From Candidatus Kapaibacterium sp. (GTDB lineage: Bacteria > Bacteroidota > Ignavibacteria > Kapaibacteriales > UBA2268), in the NCBI GenBank assembly GCA_026390695.1, contig JAPLFL010000128.1, forward strand, positions 62,001-126,000: DNA of 64,000 nt, given 5' to 3'. Position 1 is the first letter of the stretch; each line of letters opens with the position of its first letter. Made by a program: the position numbers and the translations under genes. This document shows positions 50,753 through 61,372 of the stretch, one piece after another. The notes under the pieces are model-generated. The model searched no databases, had not been told where the DNA came from, and saw only the letters and a list, made by a program, of their open reading frames with translations.

Positions 50753-53599
50753 ATGATTAAATTGAAATACTTTACTTTTTATATATTTTTACTTTCTATT
50801 TTATGCTTTAATCAAAAAAAAGCCTTTGCAAATGAACAAAAAAATGTTTTAATAATTAATTCTTATCATTCGGGAAATTTATGGTCAGATAGTGAAGAAA
50901 TTGGCCTTCTTCGGGAATTACATACACGAAATGATAATTTAAACATCTTTATAGAATTTCTTGATGCCAAGCATTTCCCCGATTTTTTCCAAGAATCGGA
51001 TTTTTTCAACCTGCTCAAAGCCAAATATAACGGGATTAAATTATCTCTGATTATTGTAATTGATAATCCGGCTTTGGATTTTATGCTTGAAAGAAGAAAA
51101 CATTTCTTTTTCGAGGTTCCAATCGTATTTTGCGGAATAAATGGATATACCAAAAGTATGCTTAAGGATGAATCAGCTATTACAGGTGTAGCTGAAATAT
51201 TAGGAACTCGAAAAACTATCGAACTTATGAGAAAAATTCATCCTGATGTTAATGAAATTCTGATTGTTAATGATTATACCAAGACCGGTAAATTAACTAT
51301 GTCCGAAGCACAAAATCAAATTCAATCCATTAATGATATTAAAATTTCCTTTATTGATAATCTACCAGTTAAAGAGCTTATTACTAAATTAAAATCAATG
51401 CCTGCGACCTCTCTTGTATTACTACTGTCTTATTCTGTTGATTCCGAATCTGTGATTTTAGATAATAATAAAGATTATTCATCTCTCATCGAATCAATTT
51501 CTTCTGTTCCTGTTTACGCAGTTCATAATGAAAGAATAGGATCGGGTATTATCGGTGGTTATATGCTTAGTGGAACCGATCATGGTAAAAGAGCAGGTGA
51601 AATAGCTTCTGAAATTCTTCACGGTAAAAATCCCGATAATATTCAGGTTGATACTAATCCTGATTTCTCTTTGATTCTTGATTATAATCAATTATTAAGC
51701 AAACACATAGCTTTAAATAATATCCCTGAAAATGCAATTGTCAGGAATAAACCTATTTCAATTTATCAAAAATATTGGCTTTATATTTGGATTACAATAT
51801 TTATTGTTGTTATATTAATTGTTGCAGTTTTTGTCTTGCTTTTGAATATAATAAAAAGACGAATTACCGAAGACAAATTAAAAGAAGCAAAAGATCATTA
51901 TCTGAATATTTTTGAAAATGCGCAGGAAGGAATCTTCCACTCTCGTATTGACGGTAAACTTTTACAAGCCAACAAGAGTTTTGCTAAACTGATCGGATAT
52001 GATAATCCTATAGAATTACTCAATGATAACTCTTTCAATACAGCTTCTATTTATGTTGATCATTGCCAGAGAAATCGCTTTTTAGATTCTATTAAATTTG
52101 AGAACGAAGTAAAAGCATTTGTTTTTGAAGCATATAAAAAGGATGGCTCACGGATATGGATTTATGAGGATGCTCATTTAGTTGGGGATTTTTCAAGCCC
52201 GGATGCATTTTTGGAAGGCTTTACAATCGATATTACTCAAACTGTAAATTCCCAACAAGAGATTTACAAGTCGGAACAAAAATATCGCAGTTTATTTGAA
52301 TCAATGAGCGAAGGTGTTGCCTTGCATGAAATCATACATGATTCTTATGGCACTCCGATTGATTATAGAATAATTGATACAAATCAACAATTTGAGACTA
52401 TTTTAGGTATTAAAAGAGAATTTGCTAAAGGTAAACTTGCAACAGAATTATACCAAACTGAAAAACCACTTTATTTTACTGAGTTTTTATCTGTTGCAGA
52501 ATCAGGGAAACCTCTAAATTTTGAGGTTTATAATGAAAGTTTTTCTAAATATTTTAAAATATCTGCATTTTCCAATGAAAAGGGCAGTTTTGCTACTGTT
52601 TTCTCAGATATTACTTTACAAAAAGATCATCATCAAGAAATTGAAAGAGTAAATAGAGAACTTGAAAATAGAATTATTGAACGAACGGAAGAATTAAATC
52701 TTGCCTTGGAATCTGTGGAACAATCAAATGAAGAGTTAAAAATACTAAACATTTCATTAGCAGAAGAGTCTATTAAATTACACGATGCTTATGATATTTT
52801 AGAACAAAAAGATATAGAGCTTGAGAAATTTAATAGTATCTTAGAGAAAAAAGTTCTTGACAGAACAAATGAATTATTGGATGCAAAATTAAAATTAGAA
52901 GATGTAAGTAACTTAAAATCTATAGTTATTAATAATTTGGGACATGAATTACGTACTCCTTTAAATGGAATATTAGGATTTGCCTCATTATTAAAGAAGG
53001 AAACCGAAGACTCTGAACAATTGGAATTTGTAAATCTTATTTTTAGTTCGGCTGTCCGGCTTAAAAATACTTTAAATTCTATTCTGGCTCTTACAGAACT
53101 TGAAACCGGAGCATCAAAATTATTTTTTGAAGCTATTCATTTACCCGGAGTTATCGAAAACTTCACTATGCTTATGCAAGAAGAAGCGAACTCTCATAAT
53201 CTTAAGCTTTACGCTCTTATCAATGATGAAAAGACATTTGCAAAATTAGATGAATACTTGCTACAACAAATTTTATTTAATCTAACAGATAATGCAATCA
53301 AGTTTACACGAACCGGAGAAATTCAAATTATTCTTGATTCAGTTATTGAGAATAATCAGAATTTGGTAATGATAAAAATTAAGGATACCGGTATTGGAAT
53401 TTCGGAGAGAAATTTAAAAACGATATTCGAGCCGTTCCGGCAGGTAAGTGAAGGATTGAACCGCAGCCATGAAGGAGTTGGTTTAGGACTGACTATAACA
53501 CAAAAAATGGTTGAATTACTTGAAGGACAGATTCAAATTGAAAGCATAGATTCGGTTGGAACAACGGTTATCCTGCTATTTAATAAATTAGAGATGTAA
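50753..53599 (+). CDS. Sensor histidine kinase with N-terminal ABC_sub_bind-like sensor, PAS domains, HisKA/HATPase
   Basis: Periplasmic ABC_sub_bind-like region (VPIVFCGINGY...GVAEILGTRKTIELMRKIHPDVNEILIVND), TM, two PAS, NNLGHELRTPLNGILGFASLL, DNAIKFTRTGEI, DTGIGISERNLKTIFEPFRQ. Confidence 0.93.
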   Translation: MIKLKYFTFYIFLLSILCFNQKKAFANEQKNVLIINSYHSGNLWSDSEEIGLLRELHTRNDNLNIFIEFLDAKHFPDFFQESDFFNLLKAKYNGIKLSLIIVIDNPALDFMLERRKHFFFEVPIVFCGINGYTKSMLKDESAITGVAEILGTRKTIELMRKIHPDVNEILIVNDYTKTGKLTMSEAQNQIQSINDIKISFIDNLPVKELITKLKSMPATSLVLLLSYSVDSESVILDNNKDYSSLIESISSVPVYAVHNERIGSGIIGGYMLSGTDHGKRAGEIASEILHGKNPDNIQVDTNPDFSLILDYNQLLSKHIALNNIPENAIVRNKPISIYQKYWLYIWITIFIVVILIVAVFVLLLNIIKRRITEDKLKEAKDHYLNIFENAQEGIFHSRIDGKLLQANKSFAKLIGYDNPIELLNDNSFNTASIYVDHCQRNRFLDSIKFENEVKAFVFEAYKKDGSRIWIYEDAHLVGDFSSPDAFLEGFTIDITQTVNSQQEIYKSEQKYRSLFESMSEGVALHEIIHDSYGTPIDYRIIDTNQQFETILGIKREFAKGKLATELYQTEKPLYFTEFLSVAESGKPLNFEVYNESFSKYFKISAFSNEKGSFATVFSDITLQKDHHQEIERVNRELENRIIERTEELNLALESVEQSNEELKILNISLAEESIKLHDAYDILEQKDIELEKFNSILEKKVLDRTNELLDAKLKLEDVSNLKSIVINNLGHELRTPLNGILGFASLLKKETEDSEQLEFVNLIFSSAVRLKNTLNSILALTELETGASKLFFEAIHLPGVIENFTMLMQEEANSHNLKLYALINDEKTFAKLDEYLLQQILFNLTDNAIKFTRTGEIQIILDSVIENNQNLVMIKIKDTGIGISERNLKTIFEPFRQVSEGLNRSHEGVGLGLTITQKMVELLEGQIQIESIDSVGTTVILLFNKLEM

Positions 53600-53764
53600 A
53601 ATAAGTTTGAAATCAGAAAGTTGTAAAGTTAATAGTTGATACTTATTAAATTATTTTTACTTTGGCATTACATAATGGGAAGTAAATAATTAATTTTGAT
53701 TGATTTGGAATAGAATTGACCTGTCAATCCATTTTTGTTTCAAGATTATATCATCACATACCCA

Positions 53765-54442
53765 CTAAAACTCACAGGTCTCTCCATATTCAAAAACTTT
53801 ACATTGTTTACCTTTGGCTTCAACTTTGGATTTGAACTTCTTTGGATCAGCTTTTATTACTCCAAATGTGTTATAGTGCATTGGAACTGCAAGTTTAGGA
53901 TTTAAAAATTCAACTGCATACACTGCATCATCTATTCCCATTGTAAAATTATCACCAATAGGAAGCATTGCAATATCAATTTTATTTATTTCTCCCAACA
54001 TCTTCATATCATAAAAAAGACCTGTATCTCCGGCATGATAGATGGTTTTGCCGCCCATGTTTATTATAACTCCGGCAGGAGAGCCCATATAATCGCCACT
54101 GTTATTGACTGAGCCATGCAGTGCCTGAGTAAATTGAAGTCTGCCAAAATCAAAATCACGACCTCCGCCAATATGCATATTATGCGCAATACAACCTTCG
54201 GATGCAACATAATTGGCAAGTTCATTGACTGCAATGATCAAAGCATTATTTGCCTTTGAAATAGGGATAGCATCTCCCAAATGATCAGAGTGTGCATGTG
54301 TTAAAACGATATAATCAACTTTAATATCTCCGGCTTGGGCTGTGGCATTCGGATTACCTGTTAAAAACGGGTCAATGATAAGTTTGATTTTACCATCATC
54401 TAATAAAAAGCAGGAATGCGAGAGGTAGCTGATCTTTAACAT
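53765..54442 (-). CDS. Metal-dependent hydrolase, UPF0173/UlaG-like MBL fold
   Basis: YLSHSCFLL, IIDPFLTGNP, VLTHAHSDHLGDAIP, YHAGDTGLFYDM, PMHYNTF. ATG at 54442 preceded by aaggagaaa. Confidence 0.93.
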   Translation of the reverse strand: MLKISYLSHSCFLLDDGKIKLIIDPFLTGNPNATAQAGDIKVDYIVLTHAHSDHLGDAIPISKANNALIIAVNELANYVASEGCIAHNMHIGGGRDFDFGRLQFTQALHGSVNNSGDYMGSPAGVIINMGGKTIYHAGDTGLFYDMKMLGEINKIDIAMLPIGDNFTMGIDDAVYAVEFLNPKLAVPMHYNTFGVIKADPKKFKSKVEAKGKQCKVFEYGETCEF

Positions 54443-54578
54443 ATTTTTTCTCCTTATTAATTTTGAAAAAAGCAATTTATCAATTTTAGTCGAGAAATAC
54501 AAACAGGATCAGTAATTAAATGAATAAAAATCTTTATCAAACGTCATATAAAAATTAAAGAAAAAACGGATTCACATT

Positions 54579-55079
54579 ATGCTAAAAATTGCTCTCGTAA
54601 ATGATAATGACGAAATAATAGGTTATAGTGATAAAGCGGAAGTACATAAAAAAGGGATATTACACAGGGCTTTCTCAATATTGATCTATAATTCAAATGG
54701 TGAAATGCTGATCCACCGCCGTGCAGAAGGAAAATATCATTCGGGAGGGTTATGGACAAACGCATGCTGTAGCCATCAGTACAAAGGAATGGATATATAC
54801 GAATCCGCGCATCTGCGATTATTCGAAGAAATGGCTTTGAAGGCTGATCTGGAATACAAATTCAAATTCAGATATTATATTGAATTTGAGAACAATATGA
54901 AAGAGAATGAAATTGACTATGTGTTTGTTGGATATTGTGACGACACTCCCACTCCTATTGCAGAAGAAGTAGCCGAGTGCTGTTGGATAAATCCGGATAT
55001 TTTGAAACAAGATATTAAAAATCATCCTGAGAAATATACTTTTTGGTTTAAGCGGATATTGGAAGAGTTAGAAGGTTGA
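54579..55079 (+). CDS. idi: Isopentenyl-diphosphate delta-isomerase type I (Nudix)
   Basis: KGILHRAFSILIYNSNGEMLIHRRAEGKYHSGGLWTNACCSHQ, RLFEEMAL, EIDYVFVG. Confidence 0.93.
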   Translation: MLKIALVNDNDEIIGYSDKAEVHKKGILHRAFSILIYNSNGEMLIHRRAEGKYHSGGLWTNACCSHQYKGMDIYESAHLRLFEEMALKADLEYKFKFRYYIEFENNMKENEIDYVFVGYCDDTPTPIAEEVAECCWINPDILKQDIKNHPEKYTFWFKRILEELEG

Positions 55080-55268
55080 TAATCATCAATTTTCTGATGA
55101 GCAAATTGTGTTTATTATCATCTATTGGGTCACATGATGAGGTTATTTGTTATCCGAGATTATCATATTCAATCTGTCATCAGTATAATATTAACTTTAG
55201 CTTTAGTTTGAGGAATCTAACTTAAACCCAAATATTTCATCAGAAAATTAAAAATTTCCATTGTAGCC

Positions 55269-55298
55269 GTAGAGGGCACGGCGCGCCGTGCCCTCTAC
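55269..55298. repeat. Perfect 30-bp GC-rich palindrome (REP/MITE-like)
   Basis: GTAGAGGGCACGGCGCGCCGTGCCCTCTAC is identical to its own reverse complement, in an otherwise AT-rich intergenic region. Confidence 0.9.
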
Positions 55299-55449
55299 AA
55301 ATCCAAACTCATACAAGTAGTGGCAATTCATGGATTGACACTACAGGAAATATTGTAAACCTAATTAAATGCTAATGTAAATCTTTCTTAAACTTTTTCC
55401 GGTTTGGTTCGTCTATACGAAATCATATTTGTTTTAATTTGGAAAATTT

Positions 55450-58356
55450 ATGAAATTATACATTATTTTGTTTTTATCTATTGCGAATTTTGCTTTTGCC
55501 GAATCTTTTTCAGTCGTCGGCAAAGTTACTGATAGTACAAGCAAAGAGCCATTAATCGGAGCTACAGCGCTTTTGATAAATTTAGGAACTAAGGATTCAA
55601 CAAAGACGGGAAAGTTTTCCGATAAAAAAGGAAATTTTGAATTTGAGAATGTGGATAAAGGAAAATATTTGCTTAAAATCTCATATATCGGCTATAAGAC
55701 TTACTCAAAGAATATTTTCGTAAATAAAGATTTGAATCTTGGAAATCTTTTCCTGCAAGTGTCAGAAATCGAAGGTGAAACTCTTGAAGTGACGGCTACA
55801 GCTACCGTTGGCACTCAACGCGGTGATACCACCGAATATAATGCAGGAAATATTAAATCCCAACCAGATGCTAATGCCGAAGATGTGGTTAAAAAACTTC
55901 CCGGTGTCCAATTGGATGTGGACGGGAAACTCAAGGCTCAGGGCGAAGAAGTTAAAAAAGTATTAGTCGATGGCAAGCAATTTTTTGGCGATGATCCCAC
56001 TTTAACTCTGCGTAGTTTACCTGCTGATATAATCGACAAAGTGCAGGTGTTTGATAAATGGAGCGACCAGTCCGAGTTTACGGGTTTTGACGATGGTAAT
56101 AGCTCAAAAGCATTGAATATTATAACAAAAAAGAATAAACGTGTTGGCCGATTCGGTAAGGCTTATGCTGGATATGGAACACTCGACAGATATAATGCCG
56201 GACTGAATTTTAATAACTTTAATGGAGATCAACGCATTTCGGTTCTTGGGAATTTTAATAATATTAATCAGCAGAATTTTGCTGTCACAGATATTCTTGA
56301 TATGATCGGGACTCCCGGTGGAGCAATCGGGAATGCTGCCCGTTCAATGGCAGGACGTTTTGCCGGAGCAATAGCCGGAGGTGGTGGTGATCTTTTACGG
56401 CGTATTGGCGGCGGCGGTGGTGGCGGTCCAATATCAGATTATTTTGTTGGCAATATGGATGGAATTACAAACACTGATGCAGTCGGTATTAATTATAACG
56501 ATGCTTGGTCTGATCATATAGATGTGCAAAGCAGCTATTTCTTTAATTATACTCATAATAATAATAATCAACAAATCAATAGAGATTATTTTTTAACAGG
56601 TAGCTCTACATTTCTAAATTCAAACTATTCAATTCCCCAGTCAAATACAAAGAACTACAATCATCGTTTTAATTTGAAACTGACATGGCAGATTGATTCA
56701 AGCAATTCAATTATTTTTCGACCTGCAGGTAATTTCCAGACTTCCGACAAATTAAATGATAATTATTCATATAATTACATTACAGGTTTACCTACTTCAA
56801 AACTAAATTCCACTGATAACAACACAAACTCTGATTATCGTGGTGCTAATGCTTCAGCCGAACTATTACTCAGGCATCGTTTTGATATTCCCGGCAGAAC
56901 AATTTCACTAAGTCTTAACGGTTCATTTAATGATAAAACAGGCTCGTCTGATATTCAAAATGTATATAATTTTTATATTCCTACCTCAGTTGTGGATTCA
57001 ATAAATGAGTTAGCCAATACTCCTTCAAACGGAAAAACATATAGCGCAAATACTGTTTATACCGAACCAATCACTAAGGATATTCAGCTTCAGGCAAATT
57101 ATACCTTGTCATATAATATTAATAATTCCGACAAGGAAACTAATCTATATGATACAACCACCAAAAAATATGATATTTTAGATTCACTTTTAACCAATAA
57201 ATTTGAAAATCATTATCTTACTAATAATGCCGGTTTCGGTTTCAGACTTAAATCAGACAGTTTGAATATAACTTTTATGCTGAATGGAAGACGAACCGAA
57301 TTAACCAATGAACAGCAAATGCCTGTCAGTCCATCAATCAATAAAACTTATAATAATCTTATTCCATCTTTACGGTTGGCTTATAAATTAGGGCAAGGCA
57401 AAAATCTTAATATATTCTACCGCACCAATGCAAATATACCTTCAATTAAACAATTACAGAATGTTTTGGATAACAGCGACCCTACGAATTTGTCCGTTGG
57501 AAATCCGAATCTGCTGCAATCATATTCACATTCCGGCATGATTCGTTATACTGACTTTAGTAGCGATTTCACACGTATTTTAATGTTCTTTGCAAATTTC
57601 TCTTTAATGCAGAATTATATAGGTAACGAAACAGTCTTTTCGGATGTAAATCAGACTATTGACGGAAAATATTTAGTTCCAGCCGGAACACATTTTGCCA
57701 AACCGGTTAATTTAAATGGATTTTATTCTGCATCAAGTTTTATTACTTACGGCTTCCCTATTACCTTAATCGGTTCAAATGTAAATTTAACTGCCGGAGG
57801 AATTTTTGCTCGTACTCCAAGTATATATAATAAAATACAGAATTATTCAAATACATACAGCCCAAATCTTCTGATAGTTTTAGCAAGTAATATCAGCAAA
57901 GACCTGGATTTTAATATTTCATCGCGCACTGCTTATAATGCGACTACAAATTCACTTCAGGATAATCTAAATAATAATTATATCAGTTACTTCAATACAA
58001 TTAATTTCAAATGGGTTGTTTGGCAGGGATTATTCTTCCAGATCGAAATGAAAAATCAGATTTATTCGGGAAAGGATGCACCAAAATCAAACAATTTCAC
58101 ACTGCTTAATCTCAGTGCAGGAAAACGCCTGTTAAATGATGCTGCCGAACTTAAACTCACCTTATATGACGCTTTAAACGAGAATAAGAGTGTTTCTACA
58201 ACCGTATCCGATCATTATCTTGAATACGCCCAGAATTACGTTCTTAAACAATACATTATGTTGACTTTTACTTATAATTTAAAATTATTCGGTTCTGGCT
58301 CGCCAATTGGTGGAGGTATGTTCCCTGGCATGGGTGGATTCAAGCCAAGAGACTGA
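55450..58356 (+). CDS. Outer membrane beta-barrel protein with CarboxypepD_reg-like domain and TonB-receptor plug
   Basis: VVGKVTDSTSKEPLIGATALL, KKLPGVQLDVDGKLKAQGEEVKKVLVDGKQFFGDDP, alternating beta-barrel C-terminus, Gly-rich insert GGGGGGPISD. Confidence 0.92.
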   Translation: MKLYIILFLSIANFAFAESFSVVGKVTDSTSKEPLIGATALLINLGTKDSTKTGKFSDKKGNFEFENVDKGKYLLKISYIGYKTYSKNIFVNKDLNLGNLFLQVSEIEGETLEVTATATVGTQRGDTTEYNAGNIKSQPDANAEDVVKKLPGVQLDVDGKLKAQGEEVKKVLVDGKQFFGDDPTLTLRSLPADIIDKVQVFDKWSDQSEFTGFDDGNSSKALNIITKKNKRVGRFGKAYAGYGTLDRYNAGLNFNNFNGDQRISVLGNFNNINQQNFAVTDILDMIGTPGGAIGNAARSMAGRFAGAIAGGGGDLLRRIGGGGGGGPISDYFVGNMDGITNTDAVGINYNDAWSDHIDVQSSYFFNYTHNNNNQQINRDYFLTGSSTFLNSNYSIPQSNTKNYNHRFNLKLTWQIDSSNSIIFRPAGNFQTSDKLNDNYSYNYITGLPTSKLNSTDNNTNSDYRGANASAELLLRHRFDIPGRTISLSLNGSFNDKTGSSDIQNVYNFYIPTSVVDSINELANTPSNGKTYSANTVYTEPITKDIQLQANYTLSYNINNSDKETNLYDTTTKKYDILDSLLTNKFENHYLTNNAGFGFRLKSDSLNITFMLNGRRTELTNEQQMPVSPSINKTYNNLIPSLRLAYKLGQGKNLNIFYRTNANIPSIKQLQNVLDNSDPTNLSVGNPNLLQSYSHSGMIRYTDFSSDFTRILMFFANFSLMQNYIGNETVFSDVNQTIDGKYLVPAGTHFAKPVNLNGFYSASSFITYGFPITLIGSNVNLTAGGIFARTPSIYNKIQNYSNTYSPNLLIVLASNISKDLDFNISSRTAYNATTNSLQDNLNNNYISYFNTINFKWVVWQGLFFQIEMKNQIYSGKDAPKSNNFTLLNLSAGKRLLNDAAELKLTLYDALNENKSVSTTVSDHYLEYAQNYVLKQYIMLTFTYNLKLFGSGSPIGGGMFPGMGGFKPRD

Positions 58357-58558
58357 AATAATGGTTAATTATTAATGGTTAATGGTTAATTTTTTGGAAA
58401 AGAGTGGAATATGAAAATAGATGTAATTGTCGCTCTGGTTATAATGTTTAACTTTTTAACAAAATGTTTTACCAATTATTAATGTTTTTCACAAGCCACT
58501 GCTCCCAGATGCCTTGAAAAGTGACATTGAGAGCGTAACGACCAGTATTCTCAAATTT

Positions 58559-58993
58559 CTATTTTTTTATTAAATTCCCTTTTCCATCGAAACTGAGATC
58601 GGTTCTCTTTTTTCCCTTTGTAATTTCCACTTCATATTTTATTGTGCCTTTTGAATCCACAATTTTCGCTACTTCGGTAATCTTTGCACCGGTTTGATTT
58701 TTTGTTACATAGTCAATGATTACTTTCGGTGCTTCTGATGCAGCAATAGTGGTTTCAGTTTCAACAATTTTTCCATCAGCGTCAATCACTAATGAAATTT
58801 TGTGCTTTTGATTATCGATAAATCCTACCTCATAACTCTTGCCTTCCATCTCCCATTTCACTTTTGAAGCATTAGGATACTGTTTGGTAAAGGAATCTTT
58901 TACTTTTGCAGGAATATTGACGGCTTTCTGTTCTTTAGCACTCAGAGCCATGCCGAACAAAAGAATGATGATTGATAAAGAAAGATTTTTCAT
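58559..58993 (-). CDS. PepSY-like (DUF2874) secreted protein
   Basis: Signal peptide; VKDSFTKQYPNASKVKWEMEGKSYEVGFI, IVETETTIAASEAPKVIIDYV repeats. Confidence 0.8.
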   Translation of the reverse strand: MKNLSLSIIILLFGMALSAKEQKAVNIPAKVKDSFTKQYPNASKVKWEMEGKSYEVGFIDNQKHKISLVIDADGKIVETETTIAASEAPKVIIDYVTKNQTGAKITEVAKIVDSKGTIKYEVEITKGKKRTDLSFDGKGNLIKK

Positions 58994-59353
58994 AATAACT
59001 CCAAAATAAATAAAACTCTATGTAAATTAATAAAAAAAAAGCAAAATACGCATTAGATAAAAATATTTATCTGAATAATGTCTTTTAATCTTTTAAACCC
59101 AGATTAAGCATCATATACACTTTTGTGAGGGCAGATAAAATCCGATAGTCAAATTTTATATTGCAATGTAAATCATCTTCATCTGAAGCGTTTCAAATTT
59201 GACGAATCAAGATTTTTACTTCAAATGAAATTATGAATTAATTTTCAAAAATAATTAATATGAACTTTAACCTTTAGATTCAAAGCCAATTATTGATGAA
59301 ACATTATCAACAAAACTATTGATCAGGAAGGATAAAATAATTTGCAAGCTTAT

Positions 59354-60880
59354 TTAATTTATAAATTTATTAAAGATTAATTCAACACTTGTTCCCGCGT
59401 TCTTCTCTGAATCAATACTAATCTTGAATTTGTTTGAAAAAGAGTATTCAAAAGCTAAAGCAAGTGAAAGTCCAATTCCTTCGTATTTACGCGTTGCACT
59501 CATATCTTCCTGTGTAAAGGGTTCAAAAATTTTATCTATAAAATTAGAAGAAATACCAATTCCAGTATCTTTTATCAACAATTGAAATTGATTATTGGGA
59601 ATTTCATTTAATGAAATAGCCACTACTCCAGAATCTGTAAATTTGAAAGCATTATCTAAAATTGAAAAAATTGTTTTATCAATTATTTGTTCATCACCTT
59701 CAATAATAGCACTATCTAAATTACAAAAAAAGTAAATTTCTATTGGTTTTTGGAGATTTGTGATTTCCTTATTATAAAAAAGGTAATAGCTATCGATGAT
59801 ATTTTTAACGTCTAATTCAGAAATATTGGGTTTGTAATTCCCGCTTTTTAGATTTGATAAATCTGTGAATAATTCCAGTGTTTTAGTTAATCTTGCAACT
59901 CCAGAATTAAGCATATCCAAAGTTTCCGTAAGTTCTTCATCAGAGTTTTGATCCTCACAGATAACCTTAAGAAGTGCTGCAGAACCTTTAATAAAACTTA
60001 AAGGAGTTCGAATTTCGTGATTCATATTTGCAATTATTTCAGTTTTTAGCTTGTCAGCCTTTTTAACTTCTTCAATTGCTACAACCAATTCATTTGTTCT
60101 CTTAGCAACTTGATCTTCTAAATGAAGATTTTGTAATTCGAGAGCATTGTTGAAGGCAGTAACCTCTTCGATTCTTTCTTTTTGAATTTGGAGTAGTTTA
60201 TCTACCATAGCGTTAATAGATTTGGCAACAAGATTTGTTTCTTTATTACCTTTTTCATGGTCGGCACGAGCACTCATATCACCGCCATCAATTTTTTCGG
60301 TGAATTTTTGAAGTCTCCTGAGTGGTAAAGTAATTTTCGAACTCATATAGAAAGTGATAATAAAACCAATTAAAAGCAAAATAATTTCAAATGCAATTAT
60401 TCTAATTAATGCCTGCTTTTTTTGTTCGAGAAATTGATTGGTTGAAAATCCGATATAAAAGTTCCCTTTAAGATAAACGGCATCCCATTTTTGGCTAACA
60501 TAATAGGTTGGGTTATCAATTGAGTTTGCTTTTATCAATTGATTCAGTTCATCAGAAGTTTTTTCGAAAGTTTGAGGGAATGAGGCAATAGTCTCGTTGT
60601 TTTCATCCTTCAAAATAATATTTACAAACTTTGTGTCATGTTTTAACCATTCAAATACCTGGTTAATTGCCTGAAAATTTTCTTTGGAAAGCCCGAGCTC
60701 AATACCTAACTTTACTGTTTTTGTAGAGGTATTAATACTGTCGAAATAGAAATTTTGGAAAGCAGATACTTGTGTATTGATAACATAAAGGAAAGCACTT
60801 GTACCTGTGATAATTATTCCCAAAGACACAAAAAGTATGAGTTGTGTTTTAAAACTAAGCCTGAAAAAGTACTTTACCAT
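59354..60880 (-). CDS. Transmembrane sensor histidine kinase (HAMP, HisKA, HATPase)
   Basis: Two TMs flanking an extracytoplasmic sensor, HAMP SKITLPLRRLQKFTEKIDGGD, NMNHEIRTPLSFIKGSAALL, DNAFKFTDSG, DTGIGISSNFIDKIFEPFTQ. Confidence 0.93.
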   Translation of the reverse strand: MVKYFFRLSFKTQLILFVSLGIIITGTSAFLYVINTQVSAFQNFYFDSINTSTKTVKLGIELGLSKENFQAINQVFEWLKHDTKFVNIILKDENNETIASFPQTFEKTSDELNQLIKANSIDNPTYYVSQKWDAVYLKGNFYIGFSTNQFLEQKKQALIRIIAFEIILLLIGFIITFYMSSKITLPLRRLQKFTEKIDGGDMSARADHEKGNKETNLVAKSINAMVDKLLQIQKERIEEVTAFNNALELQNLHLEDQVAKRTNELVVAIEEVKKADKLKTEIIANMNHEIRTPLSFIKGSAALLKVICEDQNSDEELTETLDMLNSGVARLTKTLELFTDLSNLKSGNYKPNISELDVKNIIDSYYLFYNKEITNLQKPIEIYFFCNLDSAIIEGDEQIIDKTIFSILDNAFKFTDSGVVAISLNEIPNNQFQLLIKDTGIGISSNFIDKIFEPFTQEDMSATRKYEGIGLSLALAFEYSFSNKFKISIDSEKNAGTSVELIFNKFIN

Positions 60881-60937
60881 ATTTAGTTTTTAGTAGCTAC
60901 TACAATTTAAAGTAAAAAATAATATTTCTGCTGTGAA

Positions 60938-61369
60938 TCAGTACATAATTTGGATAACTTTAACTTCATCTGGCAATTTTTTCAAAGACTCGACATATCC
61001 AATGGCATTTTCATTATCAGCCACGCTTTTCATCATTTCCTTCTCACTTGTTACAATTAAGGGTGGAGACGCTTTCCCACTAAGTGAAACTTGAAGCCAT
61101 ATCCTACTCAGTCTATTTGGCGCTATATTTAAAAAATTGTTACAAAATTCGTTTTTCAGATTATTGTCAATATTAAAATCAATAATTTGAATCTTTGTGT
61201 TATTTTGCCATATAGTAGTGTTCCCATAATAAATATTCCTTAGATAGCCAATTTCGATAGATTGTATAGGATTTGCTTTGTTTACAATAATGTAATGAGC
61301 ACTAGTTTTCACAACTGCAAAAATGATGAATAACGCAAGGATTGATATATTTAATATTGCTCTTTTCAT
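60938..61369 (-). CDS. Short PstS-like (phosphate-type) periplasmic binding domain protein
   Basis: Signal peptide; AHYIIVNKANPIQSIEIGYLRNIYYGNTTIWQNNTKIQIIDFN...RIWLQVSLSGKASPP...ENAIGYVESLKKLPDEVKVIQI. Confidence 0.75.
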   Translation of the reverse strand: MKRAILNISILALFIIFAVVKTSAHYIIVNKANPIQSIEIGYLRNIYYGNTTIWQNNTKIQIIDFNIDNNLKNEFCNNFLNIAPNRLSRIWLQVSLSGKASPPLIVTSEKEMMKSVADNENAIGYVESLKKLPDEVKVIQIMY

Positions 61370-61372
61370 AAA

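Noticed and set aside
58365-58400. Short tandem taatggttaat repeats after the beta-barrel gene
   Set aside because: Very short, AT-rich and low-information; no evidence of function.
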